NCBI GenBank assembly: GCA_030549335.1
Contig: CM060188.1
Location: 12,196,501-12,260,500, forward strand
From: Pontederia crassipes
Lineage: Eukaryota; Streptophyta; Magnoliopsida; Commelinales; Pontederiaceae
DNA: 64,000 nucleotides
Direction: 5' to 3'
Shown here: positions 25,281 to 35,888 of the stretch, one piece after another
How positions within the stretch are numbered: the first letter of the stretch is position 1
Layout: each line of letters starts with the position of its first letter
Made by a program: the position numbers and the translations under genes
The notes under the pieces: model-generated
The model's input: only the letters and a program-made list of their open reading frames with translations
The model's database searches: none
Told to the model about the DNA's origin: nothing

Positions 25281-26837
25281 ATGGCCACCGCTGCCGCTTC
25301 TACCATTCCGGCTCCCTCCTCCCACCTCATCGTTTCCGGGGGATCGTCCCGCCTCGCAGCCACGCTTTCGCCGGTCCATGTGAACTTTCCCAGACGCCGA
25401 CACGCCATCTTTCTCCCTGCATGGAAGGCCGAGCAGAATGGCGGCCGCACGCCGACCACCCGCTGCGCCGCCGTCGGCACGGGGACTTCCGAGGTCGAGA
25501 CGAAAAAGACGAAGAACACCTACGAGCTCCAAACGCTGACGACCTGGTTGCTGAAGCAGGAGCAGTCGGGGGTCATCGACGCCGAGCTCACCATCGTGCT
25601 CTCCAGCATCTCCATGGCCTGCAAGCAAATTGCCTCCTTGGTGCAGAGGGCCAACATCTCCAACCTCACCGGCGTGCAGGGCGCCGTAAACGTCCAGGGC
25701 GAAGACCAGAAGAAGCTCGATGTCATCTCCAATGAGGTGATGTAACGATTGCCTTGATACATTCGTAATCGTAGCGTTTTAGCTATTCTTCTTGCGTCGC
25801 GCTCATGATTCCAACGGCCGGTTTCGCAAGCAGGTGTTCTCCAACTGCCTCAAGTCTAGTGGACGCACAGGGATCATCGCGTCCGAGGAGGAGGACGTGC
25901 CCGTGGCCGTGGAGGAGAGTTACTCCAGCAACTACATCGTGGTCTTCGACCCCCTCGACGGCTCGTCCAACATCGACGCCGCTGTCTCCACCGGCTCCAT
26001 CTTCGGCATCTACAGCCCCAACGACGAGTGCCTCTCCGACCTGGGCGACGGTGACGCTGTACGGCTTCCTAGAAACACAATCGTCATATTACGCAAGAAT
26101 TCGAAACTATGAGAACGTCACCGACTAATAGCTCTCTGTGCATGGCAGCTGGATCAAGTGGAGCAGAGGTGCATCATCAACGTGTGCCAACCAGGAAACA
26201 ACCTATTGGCAGCAGGGTACTGCATGTACTCGAGCTCCGTCATCTTCGTGCTCACAGTGGGGAAGGGAGTGTACGTGTTCACGTTGGATCCGATGTACGG
26301 GGAGTTCGTTCTGACGCAGGAACAAGTGAAGATCCCCAAGGCCGGGAAGATATACGCGTTCAACGAGGGCAACTACCAGCTGTGGGACGACAAGCTGAAG
26401 GCGTACATGGACTCGCTCAAGGACCCCGGGACGAGCGGCAAGCCCTACTCGGCGCGGTACATCGGAAGCCTCGTCGGGGACTTCCACCGGACGATGCTGT
26501 ACGGCGGGATCTACGGGTACCCGAGGGACAAGAAGAGCAAGAACGGCAAGCTGAGGCTGCTGTACGAGTGCGCCCCCATGAGCTTTATCGTGTAGCAGGC
26601 AGGAGGAAAAGGATCCGACGGCCACCGGAGGATACTGGACATCCAACCTCAGGAGGTCTGTTAGCACTTAGCAGTAGTTGATTTGCACGCACTTGATAAC
26701 TCAACCATCTTAATATATTATATGTACATTATTGTTTAATTCCTCTGCGTCTTTCTACTGGACAGATACATCAAAGAGTTCCATTGTTCATTGGAAGCGT
26801 TGAAGAAGTGGAGAAGGTGGAGAAATTCTTGGCGTGA
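25281..26837 (+). pseudogene. Duplicate chloroplast FBPase with a nonsense codon (probable pseudogene)
   Basis: Same four-exon layout as the upstream gene: 25281-25736, 25834-26058, 26149-26655, 26766-26837, with all splice borders intact and the frame kept (419 codons before the final stop if uninterrupted). Transit peptide, FDPLDGSSNID, the three redox cysteines and KLRLLYECAPMSF are all present. At 26593-26595, codon 376, TAG replaces the GAG of the upstream copy, just after MSFIV. A product would be 375 residues, lacking the last 44, which include the conserved QAGGKGSDGH segment and the final strand and helix. Downstream codons to the normal TGA remain open, so the lesion looks young. 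Loss of these residues would be expected to destabilise the enzyme. It might also be a sequencing or assembly error, or be restored by allele differences. Flanking homology to the first copy begins about 25128 and ends about 27045. Confidence 0.85.
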
Positions 26838-27493
26838 GGGTGAAATTAGTTTGCTCTGCTAAAGGAAGACTGCGTTGTTGTTGTTCCCTGATGCTTGCTC
26901 AATATTCATTCCTGGGCCCTGTTCAATGTTAACATGTAATTGCTGAATTTTTGGGACTGGCATTTTGACATGCCTTTGCAAAGATAAGAATGCAGATGTG
27001 ACTAGGATTCTCCCCGAAAGGAGATTTTCTCGTTCAGAATCTAGTTCATATATTACAGCCGTCAAATCTGGCTATGCCCAGAGTTATATTTTTTATTTTG
27101 ACATATTTAAAAAAAATTGAAGGATGAAAGGTTTAAAAATAAATCCAACAATGATTTTTAAAATGATTGAAACTTGTTCAAATATTTATTAAAATGACTT
27201 CGATACCACAATATATTATAACATATGCAATCTTAATATTTTAACATCATAATAATAAGTCATTATTAAAATCATCAATCCAAACACATCAAATACAATA
27301 ATAGAATTTGAGGGCTGTATCCATTTTACCAACTTTTTAAATTTTATACGTATAATCATTTTCTTTGTACTCTTTTTTTTTCCTTCTCTTTCGTCTTATT
27401 CAAACTCTTAGTGGCATAGCCGTTTTGTGAAAGAGAAAAAGGAGGAGAAGAAAGAGAATATGTTAGATAGGATCAATTTTAGAGTGTGGATCT
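26838..27493. other. 3' flank of the FBPase duplicate
   Basis: The first 200 bases match the 3' UTR of the upstream FBPase (shared gcctttgcaaagataag block). The remainder is AT-rich and featureless up to the MULE target site. Confidence 0.5.
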
Positions 27494-27502
27494 AAAATAT
27501 TA

Positions 27503-27832
27503 GGGTTATTTTTCTCTAATCTTTCTTAAACTATCGTGAACATCTAATTTCAAATTATGAACATTATTTTTTGGATACCTAAACTATCGTGACTTTTTCA
27601 GTTTGGTCCTTCCGTTCAATTCCGTGAAGTTTTCTGTTAATTTTAAAATTTTTGGACCATCGTACCCCTGCCCTCGACGACTTATATTCGTAAATTTACT
27701 TGGCTTCTTTAGTAAGTAAAATCCCGTGCTATGTCCGATGACGGGATCCTATGGCTCCGACGATCTCTACGATCCTTCTGCGGCGTTAATTTCAGGCGTT
27801 CATCTCCGGCGTTCTTCTCCGGCGTTCTTCTC
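27503..27832 (+). repeat. MULE left terminal inverted repeat
   Basis: Pairs with the right repeat over its whole length with moderate divergence. The inner end is rich in tctccggcgttc-type repeats. Confidence 0.9.
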
Positions 27833-29787
27833 CAGCAGACCACTTTGTCCTACAACAGTCGATTCCTCCGAGAAGTTGGTTTTCTGGAATTGACCTAACT
27901 TTTGCCTTTTACCATGATTTCTGAAGTACTGTTCTAACATCTTTAGTGTTTTTGCTTTCTCAATGTACGTTTTTGAACCATATGGTCCCCGTTTTGACAT
28001 GTACATTCTTGCTCTATGGTCCCCCCACGCCGCTTTACTTGACACATAAATAGTTTACTATGCTATGGTCCCCCACTACACTTGCATCTTTATTTTTTTC
28101 TTTACTACAATCGAAGCACACAAGCTCATTTTTTAGGGTTTTCTACGATTGTTTATGATTTCTGCAATTTTGTATGGTTCTGTTCTTAGACCTCCCCTTA
28201 AATTTTTAGAGTTCTATTTTAATGCAGTTGCAGAGTACACATGGAATATTACACGTTAGAAATGCACAATGGTGAACATTTTATGCACGACTCAAAAAGT
28301 TCTTACATAGGTGAAAAAGTTGCATGGTTTGATGGCGTAGATCCAGATTTGATGTCCTACTTTGAGATCATTGACCTGCTAAAAACTCTTGATTTACCGA
28401 CAAATGTTTGCATGTATCAAAGTAAACCAAACTCTGATAATTGGATTCAAATTAAAACTGACAATGATGTACTGAACTTATTTGCAACTTGTGGTGGTAG
28501 TAGAAAAAATAATTCCAATATATGTTGAGTCTGATCTTGATGTTCTACCACTACAAAGTGACACTTCCTCAACTTATTTTGAGAAATTTACAAAAAATTA
28601 ACAACAAAGTGTACCTCAATACGATGAATTGCCCAAGGTAGCTGATCATGATATTGGTGTTAGAGAATCTGAAGCAAATCCTGGTATTGTGTGTTGGTCG
28701 AAATTCTTCTGACAGAGAATATGAAGATGAAAATTATACTAATCGTGATGACGAAGATGAAATTCCTGATAGAGCTGAGAACATGGAGCAAGCTTATGCG
28801 GTAGATGATGAAGATAATGAGAACTATGGAGATGTATTTGAAGAAAATGGTCAGTCATTCTCCATCTTCAATGAAGCAACTGATATGACAAATCCCATAT
28901 TGAAGTTGGGTATGTTATTTACAAATGTAAAAACCTTCAGAGAAGTAGTCAAGGCTAATAATAGAAAAATGGGTTATGAATTTTACTACAAGAAAAATGA
29001 AAAAATGTAGAGTTACAGCTATTTGTGCTGAAGATGGATGCCCTTGGAGAATTCATGCCTCCTTATTACATGGAACCACCACATTTCAGATAAAGAGTCT
29101 TAAAAAATATGTATTACATTCAAGAAGGTACAGTGTTAGGAGTGCCAATTCTACTTGGGTTGCTAAGCAATATTTAGATATGTTGATGGATGACCCTTCA
29201 TGGAAGGTTAATTCTATGAGAAGAACAATCAGAAAAGAAGAACAGTTGCTTATGACAAATAGGCAAATGTATAGATCAAGGCACAAGGCAGTAGAAATGA
29301 TCCAAGAAAATCATCAGCAACAATTTAAAAGAATTAGAGACTACTGTGCACAAGTAGTTAAACACAATCTTGAAAGCATGGCAAGGGTTGGTGTGTTTAG
29401 AATTTCTCCAGAATATTCTCCACATTTTCAAAGGTGATTGTTAGCTTTGCTGCTCAAATTAAAGGATTTGTGGGTGGCTGCCGACCAGTTATTGGTTTAG
29501 ATGCTTGCCATCTTAAAGGAACATTTGGTGGTCATTTGATGAGTGCTGTCTCAAGATATGGGAATGATCAAATGTTTCCTATAGCTATTATAGTGGTGGA
29601 AGCTGAGTGTAAAGAATCTTGGACATGATTCATTGAGCATCTAATTGAGGCAATTGGAACTCATGAAGAAAAGTGATGGGTTTTTATCTCAGATCGACAA
29701 AAAGTATGAATTGTACAGTTCACTTATAGATTATAACTTATTCCAAATTTAACTTCAAATTTAATGTTCATGCACAGGGACTTCTAC

Positions 29788-31276
29788 CACTACAAGAAAA
29801 TCACGATTTTTCGACGGGCAATTTCCGACGGTTCGAAATCCATCGCAATTTGCGACGGATTTTCCGATGGTTTCATTTTTGATATTATTATTTAATTTTT
29901 TGACGATTAGGAATGTCGATATTTCCGACGGATATCCATCCGTCGCAATTTTCGATAGATTTTCCGACGGTCACGACTGTCGAAAATGAAAAAATAAATT
30001 ATGTAATTTGTTATATTATTATTTAATTTTTTTGATAGATTTTTCGACGATTATGACCGTCAGAAATGAAAAAATTAAATTATGTATTTATTATATTATT
30101 ATTTAATTTTTCGACGATTAGGAACGTCGATATTTCCGACGAATATCCATCCGTCGCAAAATCCATCGCAATTTTCGACGATCGTAATCGTCGGTAAATG
30201 TATAATAATATCGCATGAGAAATATTTTATTAATATAATTAGCGACGGCCGTCACAATTACCGACGGTTTCGACCGTCGGTAACGTTTACCGATGGTTCA
30301 AATCGTCGGCATAATAAAAAATAAATATTATATATAATTAAATATATTTTCGACGATCACAATCGTCGGTAATTTTAAAAATAGTTAATATTTACGTTTT
30401 CGACGACCGGAGCCGTCGGTAATTCAAATTTCGTTATCCCACTTTTTTTTCCTTTTCCCGCTTTCTCTCATCTTTTACCCTTATATATCATTCCTCCTCC
30501 TCACTTTCTCTCTCCCTCCTCTCTCTCTCTCCCTCTCCTTCTCCCGGCCCACGCCGGCGACTCTCTCCCGCACCGAACGTCGACGACCCTCCCGTGCCGG
30601 CGATCCTCTCCCACACCGGCGACCCTCTCCCGCACCGACGACCTTCTCCCACGTCGGCGTCTCTCTCTCTTTCTCTCTCCGGCCGGAGGCCGCTGTCGGT
30701 CGGATCCGGCCCCCAGCAGCCGGATCTCGCCACTGGCGGCCGGATCGGCCGCCTAGCGTCCGGATCCGACCCCAGCGGCTCGGATCCGACCCCAGTGGCC
30801 CGGATCGGGCGTCGGTGGCCCAGATCCTTCTCCAGCAACCGGATTTGGCCGCGGTCGGAGTTGGCCGTGGTCCGATCCAGCCGCTAATTTTTTTATATTT
30901 AAAAATTATTTTTGACGGTTGCGACCGTCGAAAGTTTTGACAGTTGCGACCGTCGAAAACTTTCGACGGTTCGAACCGTCGGCCTTTTGCGGCGGTTGCA
31001 ACCGTCAGAAACTTCGACGGTTCGAACCACCGGCATTTTTCGGCAGTTGCAACCGTTGAAAACTTTCGACGGTTCGAACTGCCGATACTTTTTCCGATGG
31101 TTCTGACCGTCGATATTTCCGACGAATTTTTTTTACCGTCGCAAATCGATTTGCGACGAGCGTTTTTCCGACGGATCGATTTCGACTGAAAAACCATCGG
31201 TAATTGCATTATCGATGGTTTTCGGGCTGATTACCGACGGTCCGAACCGTCGGTAATCAGTCTTTTTCTAGTAGTG
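29788..31276. mobile_element. Non-autonomous CACTA (En/Spm-type) element nested in the MULE
   Basis: Begins CACTACAAGAAAATCACG and ends CTTTTTCTAGTAGTG, the inverted CACTA termini, with a 3-bp target duplication TAC at 29785-29787 and 31277-31279. Removing it joins GGACTTCTA to CAAACATTTGCC and restores the MULE reading frame (GLLQTFAKLMPD). Both ends are crowded with cgacgg/ccgtcg motifs in direct and inverted order, typical subterminal transposase-binding repeats of this superfamily. No transposase is encoded: open frames here are low-complexity. The centre (30480-30880) is pyrimidine-rich and GC-rich with short tandem repeats, possibly captured sequence. Confidence 0.93.
30480..30880. repeat. 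GC-rich short-period repeats inside the CACTA element
   Basis: Repeated units around ccggcgaccctctcccgcac (30540-30650) and ggatccgaccccagcggctc (30700-30800). They generate long but meaningless open frames on both strands. Confidence 0.6.
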
Positions 31277-31313
31277 TACAAACATTTGCCAAGTTAATGC
31301 CTGATGCAGAACA

Positions 31314-32521
31314 GGGATGGCAACCGCCGCTGTTCAGGGCGAGGGACACCATCCCCGCCCCGATTCCCGTGGGGGCCCGAATCCCCGCGGGGAATCCGAT
31401 TCCCCGATTTTTTTATTAAAATTTGAGTAATTAAAAAAATACAAAAAAATGTCAAAAAAAAACGTGTGCAGCACTGTGCACAAAGGTGAGTCACCTCTGC
31501 GCACGATGACCTCTGCGCACTGTGCGCAGAGGCGAGGCAATTCGCCTCTACGCACAGTGCGCAAAGGCGAATCGTGCGCAGAGGCGATTCACCTCTACGC
31601 CGCCCTCGTCGACGGTGAGCCTCTTTCGGCCGCCGCCCCTTTCGCCTAAGACAACCACAACGAGTCGACGACGACGAACCCCTTTCGGCCACCGCCCCTT
31701 TCGCCCACGACGACGAGCCCCTTTCGGCCGCCGCCCCTTTCGTCCATGACAACCACGACGACTCGATAACGATGAATCCCTTTCGGCCGCTGCCCCTTTC
31801 GCCCACGATGATTGTGCCCCTTTCGGATCGACCGGATCGACGATGACCGGACCGACCCGCCGGGATCGACGATGCCCTCGACCGCTCGATGACGATCAGA
31901 TCGACAGCGATGCCCTCGACGATGACATGCCCTCGACGACGACGGTGGACGGACGACACCATCGACGATGACCCGCCCTCGACGAGTGGAGAGTTTCGGC
32001 GGCGGCGGGGCGACGGTGCACGGACGACGCCATCGACGACAACCCGCCCTCGACGAGTGGAGAGTTTCGGCGGCGGCGGACGGACGACGCCATCAACGAT
32101 GACCCGCCCTCGAAGAGTGGAGAGTTTCGGCGACGGCGATGGCGGGGGCGGACGGACGATGCCATCGACGACGACCCGCCCTCGACGAGTGGAGAGTTTC
32201 GACGGCGACGGTGATGGCCGGCAAGAGAGTTGAGACTTAGAGAGAGGGAGAAAGAAAGGGGCTGATAGGACTTAGGGTTTGCCGTGTATGTATATATATA
32301 TATATATAATGGACGATTCAGATTAATTATAAATAATAATTCGAGAATTCGGGACCCCGACGGGGCGGGGTGAACTACCCCCGCCCCGATCCCCGAAAGG
32401 GGGGCCGGGGGCAGTTTGGCTCCCATCCCCGCCCCCGCGGGGAAAAAAATCCCCGAAGGCGGGGCCCCGAATGGGGAATTCCCGCGGGGCCCCGCGGGAG
32501 CGGGGAATATTGCCACCCCTA
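31314..32521. mobile_element. Non-autonomous hAT-like element nested in the MULE
   Basis: Ends are short inverted repeats: left (ca)GGGATGGCAA and right TTGCCACCCCTA, the form common in hAT elements. The 8-bp target duplication is GCAGAACA at 31306-31313 and GCAAAACA (one change) at 32522-32529. Removing the element rejoins the MULE codons as PDAEHRVCVRHL, confirming the site. The exact first base is uncertain by two because CA could belong to either the duplication or the element. Subterminal parts are blocks of CCCCGC/GCGGGG. The interior holds short repeats (gcgcagaggcga; cctttcggccgccgcc) and a minisatellite. No transposase was seen. Confidence 0.88.
31921..32222. repeat. Minisatellite in the hAT-like element
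   Basis: Four to five tandem units of about 60-72 bp sharing acccgccctcgacgagtgga, then gagtttcggcggcggcg and a gacggacgacgccatcgac block. Units vary in the length of the GGCGGC part. Confidence 0.85.
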
Positions 32522-34530
32522 GCAAAACATAGAGTATGTGTGAGACACTTGTGTGCTAACTTCAAGGCAAAATTCAACGGCAAGGAATTGGAGATGTGGC
32601 TGTGGTGAGCTGCTGGGGCATACACCAAAGAGGATTGGAAAGAAGCAATGAACAATATAAGAACTCTAGATTCTGAAGCTCACGATTACCTTATGAAGGA
32701 GTCAGCTGAGAATTGGTCTAAATCACATTTTGCTAGTAGTTCAAAATGTGATTTGATATCCAATAATATTTCTGAGTCATTTAATCAATACGTGAAGGAA
32801 GCACGTGAAAAACCTATACTCTCGTTGTCAGAAACTATATGACGACAACTGATGACAAAACATAATGAGAAGAAAGAATGGGCCAAGACTCTCAATACTC
32901 TGATATGTCAAAAATTTTTAAAGCTGCTTGATAGGAACAAGAAGTTAGGAATACGACATGAGGTGTTAGTTACTGGTGATGGGCAGTTTGAAGTAATAGG
33001 TGGTATATGGCACTATATTGTGCACATTGGTTTGAAAAGCTGTTCTTGTAGAAAATGGGATGTCACAGGTATTCCATGTGAACATGCATGTGCATGCCTT
33101 ATTGCTGATAGGAGAAAGTGTGAAGAATTTGTGCATCCATGTTACTCTATTGAGAAGTATAAAGTAGCATATTCGAATATCATACATCATGTTCCAGATG
33201 AGAAGCAATGGGATCACATTGAACATGAGGAATTGCAGCCTCCTATTATCTTAAAAAGACCAGGTCGACCCAAGAAATTGAGAAAAAGAGGTCCACATGA
33301 ACCTAGGAGGATCACAGGAGTAGTGAAGAGGTCACTTCAAAATTTGAGTTATAGGAATTGTGAGGAGAATGTCCACAATATTAGAACATGTGGAAGGGCT
33401 AAGGAAAGTAGTCAATTAAGAAAGGTGTTATTATTAATATTACTGAGTAGTTCTTTGAGTTATTCAAACTTTTTCTGATATTACTGATGCTTTTAATGTG
33501 CTATTGTTAGGATGCAAGCACAAGTGGAAAAGGCAAGAGAAAAAGGGATGATGCTTTTAATACTAATACCCAGGTAATATTTCTGTTCATTGACTTATAT
33601 CATATTGCAACTACATAGATGCTTTGTTCTCTGACTTATACCACATTGCAAGCATCTTCCTGTCGAACAATTGAAGTTAGAAGATAAGCCGCTGCAGGAG
33701 GTGTGAGCCAAGTGTCCACTGAAATATTGAGGAATGCCAATGTGTATGACAATATCATTTTCAGCCAGACTTCTACAACTGCTAATATTTGAGGATTGTC
33801 AATGTGTATGGCAATGTCTTTAGTGTCTAATGTGAAAACTATTTTGTAACCATACAATGTGATTGCCAATGTGTATGGCATATGTAGTAGGAGTACTTGT
33901 TATGTAACCATGCAAAGAGATGTGTGGTGGATTTATATTTTGGATTGTGGTTCAGCTACTCCTACCTGTTGTGTTACAATGTAACTTATGAATTACAATG
34001 TCATGTTATGAAAGTGATTCTATCATTTTTTTGGTTCCTACCATTTTTGTGCCACTTTATTCATTACAATGTCATCGCATTACATATGTTGAACGTAACT
34101 TGCATTGACATATATGAATGTAACTTGCAGGATCAAACAAATGAATTCAAAATACATTTTCATATGAAATGTAACTCGAATTGTCATATGTTGAATGTAA
34201 CTTGCATTCAAAATACATATCCTTAAAAAAAGGGCATAGCATTTAATAACATTCAAAGTACATTACATATGGGACTAAAGAAAATGAATTCCAAGTTAGT
34301 ACATTACATTAGATCGACATGAAACATGCGAGCCATTACAATCTTCACTCCATTACAAAGTACCCCCTAGAAATTACAATTACAATAACGATCAATAATA
34401 CAATACAACATCTTTGTTTCTTCAATTTTCTTTCAAAGTCCCTTGCTTCCACCAAAGTAATCCTCAACAAATCATTCGACATTTTGAAACCCCTTTGATT
34501 TTATTCAAGTTCATTCTGTAGTCCAATAAT

Positions 34531-34818
34531 TCATCTTTTCATTGATTCATTTTCTTCCTTAAGCTTCGATATTTTGTCCAGAACCCTACTACTCCAAACC
34601 ATGCCCCTCGGACAGGTCGGTAGATCAACCCACTTGAAAAATCTGCATCCAGAACCTTGCCCTTTGTAATTGTGACAACCGATGAATCTTCGACCAGGAT
34701 TGTCCTTAGTAAAAGAATATTTTGCTCGGGAGTTGATACCGCAGTGACACTTTACTTCATCTTCATCTACATGGCTACTGTGACGTGTACTTTTTGTATT
34801 TGATCCAGACGAAATCAT
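34531..34818 (-). CDS. GRF-type zinc-finger protein encoded antisense in the MULE
   Basis: A 95-codon minus-strand ORF starting at an ATG. It carries a GRF zinc finger: CHCG (C24, C26), PGRRFIGC (C48) and GSGCRFFKWVD (C58, W63), spacing as in zf-GRF domains of some topoisomerase and nuclease proteins. The tail RVLDKISKLKEENESMKR is a short coiled coil that stops early; the DNA after the stop continues helix-like in another frame, so the C-terminus may be frameshifted. Many small plant GRF-finger proteins of this layout are repeat-associated, but their role in transposition is unknown. It lies inside the TIRs, opposite to the transposase. Expression is not shown. Confidence 0.75.
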   Translation of the reverse strand: MISSGSNTKSTRHSSHVDEDEVKCHCGINSRAKYSFTKDNPGRRFIGCHNYKGQGSGCRFFKWVDLPTCPRGMVWSSRVLDKISKLKEENESMKR

Positions 34819-35059
34819 GTCTTCAATTTATTACTATGCAAATAAGAAACGAAAAATTGTGACTACAGGTAAAACATTCAAATTGTAAGAAACCCTAATA
34901 AATCGGCACAAAAAGAGTAATACTTTCAACATGCCAATGCACATCCGCGAAAAAAGAATGTGAAAGTCGCGAATCGAACTCCACAGATTTCACCAAAATG
35001 CTAGAGAATTTTCGGAGTATAAGAAAAATGCGGGAGCAGAATACAAACTTCTCATGTGT

Positions 35060-35413
35060 TCGGCCGGAGAAGAACGCCGAAGATGGATGCCGGAGATGGA
35101 CGCCGAAGATGAACGCCGGAGATGAACGACGGCGAAGAATCGCAGAGATCGTCGGAGCCCTAAAGTCCCATCTTCAAAAACACCACGGGATTTTACCTAC
35201 TAAAGAAGCCAAGTAAGTTTACGAATATAAGTCATCGAGGGTGGGGTACGATGGTCCAAAAATTTCGAAATTAATATAAAACTTCACGGAATTGAACGAA
35301 ATGATCAAACTGGAAAAGTCGCGATAGTTTAGGTACCCAAAAAATAAAGTTCGTAGTTTGGGATTAGATGTGGTATTTCGCGATAATGCAGGGGAGGTTA
35401 GAGGAAATAACCC
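35060..35413 (-). repeat. MULE right terminal inverted repeat
   Basis: Reverse complement of the left repeat, with scattered substitutions and a longer run of ctccggcgttcatc-type units at its inner end. Ends aaataaccc, directly followed by the target duplication. Confidence 0.9.
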
Positions 35414-35422
35414 AAAATATTA

Positions 35423-35888
35423 ATTACCTTTACTTTAGTATTAGGATGGTTACATTTCCATCCACATTTTTCTTCATTGTTTCTCTTCAATTGAACGATT
35501 GAAGTCCTAGATCTTCAAAGTCTGCCTCCTCATAAACATTGACTGCATTTGACGTAGGTTTCCCCCCAGACCTTTTAACAAAATTCACTGGCTTTTTTTA
35601 AGTTGGTGCTTAATAAAAATCATTGCTTTTTTTCATAAAAATCACTAGTCCATAGCAAATTTATTGCTTTTCTCCTAAACCTATGCACCATACTTTATGA
35701 ACATTGCTGGATGAAGCTTCCCCAAACAAAGTCATTGACCATCAGACATAGCTTAATAAGAAAAGACACATGATCTTCCCGGGAGGAGCAAATACTACAT
35801 ATTTGAGAGGATTGTGACTAGAACAAGTGGGCTTGCAATTAAATGATATACTCTATGTGCATTTGATCAATTGAATGTTGAACATAAT
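35423..35888. other. Spacer between the MULE and the solo LTR
   Basis: AT-rich DNA with no recognised gene. The last five bases are the target duplication of the solo LTR. Confidence 0.5.

Larger units (their letters stand above)
28241..33478 (+). pseudogene. MuDR-type transposase, decayed and interrupted
   Basis: Plus-strand fragments in family order. An N-terminal part starts at 28241 (MEYYTLEMHNGEHF... with DPDLMSYFEI and DVLNLF). A DNA-binding region follows (28900-29300: GYEFYYKKNEK, then CPWRIHASLL and STWVAKQYLD). The MULE catalytic part has GLDACHLKG at about 29500 and ISDRQK before a likely intron at 29705-29777. The remainder (PDAEHRVCVRHLCANF) is recovered only when the two nested elements are removed. 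A SWIM zinc finger, SCSCRKWDVTGIPCEHACAC, lies near 33040-33100, followed by basic RPGRPKKLRKRGPHEP. Lesions seen: a frameshift near 28500, TGA at 29626, TGA near 29674, TGA near 32606, and TGA near 32840. This enzyme would have mobilised the element by cut and paste; it cannot be functional now. Confidence 0.9.
27503..35413 (+). mobile_element. Mutator-like element (MULE) with long TIRs and two nested insertions
   Basis: The ends are about 330-350 bp inverted repeats: the left starts gggttatttttctctaat and the reverse complement of the right starts gggttatttcctctaac; both continue with the aaactatcg, ttccgtgaagtttt, ggaccatcgtacccc and cttatattcgtaaa blocks. A perfect 9-bp target duplication, AAAATATTA, flanks it at 27494-27502 and 35414-35422, the size expected for Mutator transposons. 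Inside are a plus-strand MuDR-type transposase relic, a minus-strand GRF zinc-finger ORF, and two later insertions (CACTA 29788-31276; hAT-like 31314-32521). Without them the element would be about 5.2 kb. The TIRs have diverged and the transposase has stops, so it is not autonomous now. Confidence 0.93.

Noticed and set aside
27800..28045. Minus-strand 81-codon frame at the MULE left end
   Set aside because: Overlaps the inverted repeat and has no partner in the right end; considered chance.
30481..31209. Minus-strand frame of 242 codons in the CACTA element
   Set aside because: Made of short tandem repeats and subterminal motifs, not a protein family.
31294..32525. Long frames inside the hAT-like element
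   Set aside because: Arise from the minisatellite and GC blocks; no transposase motifs.
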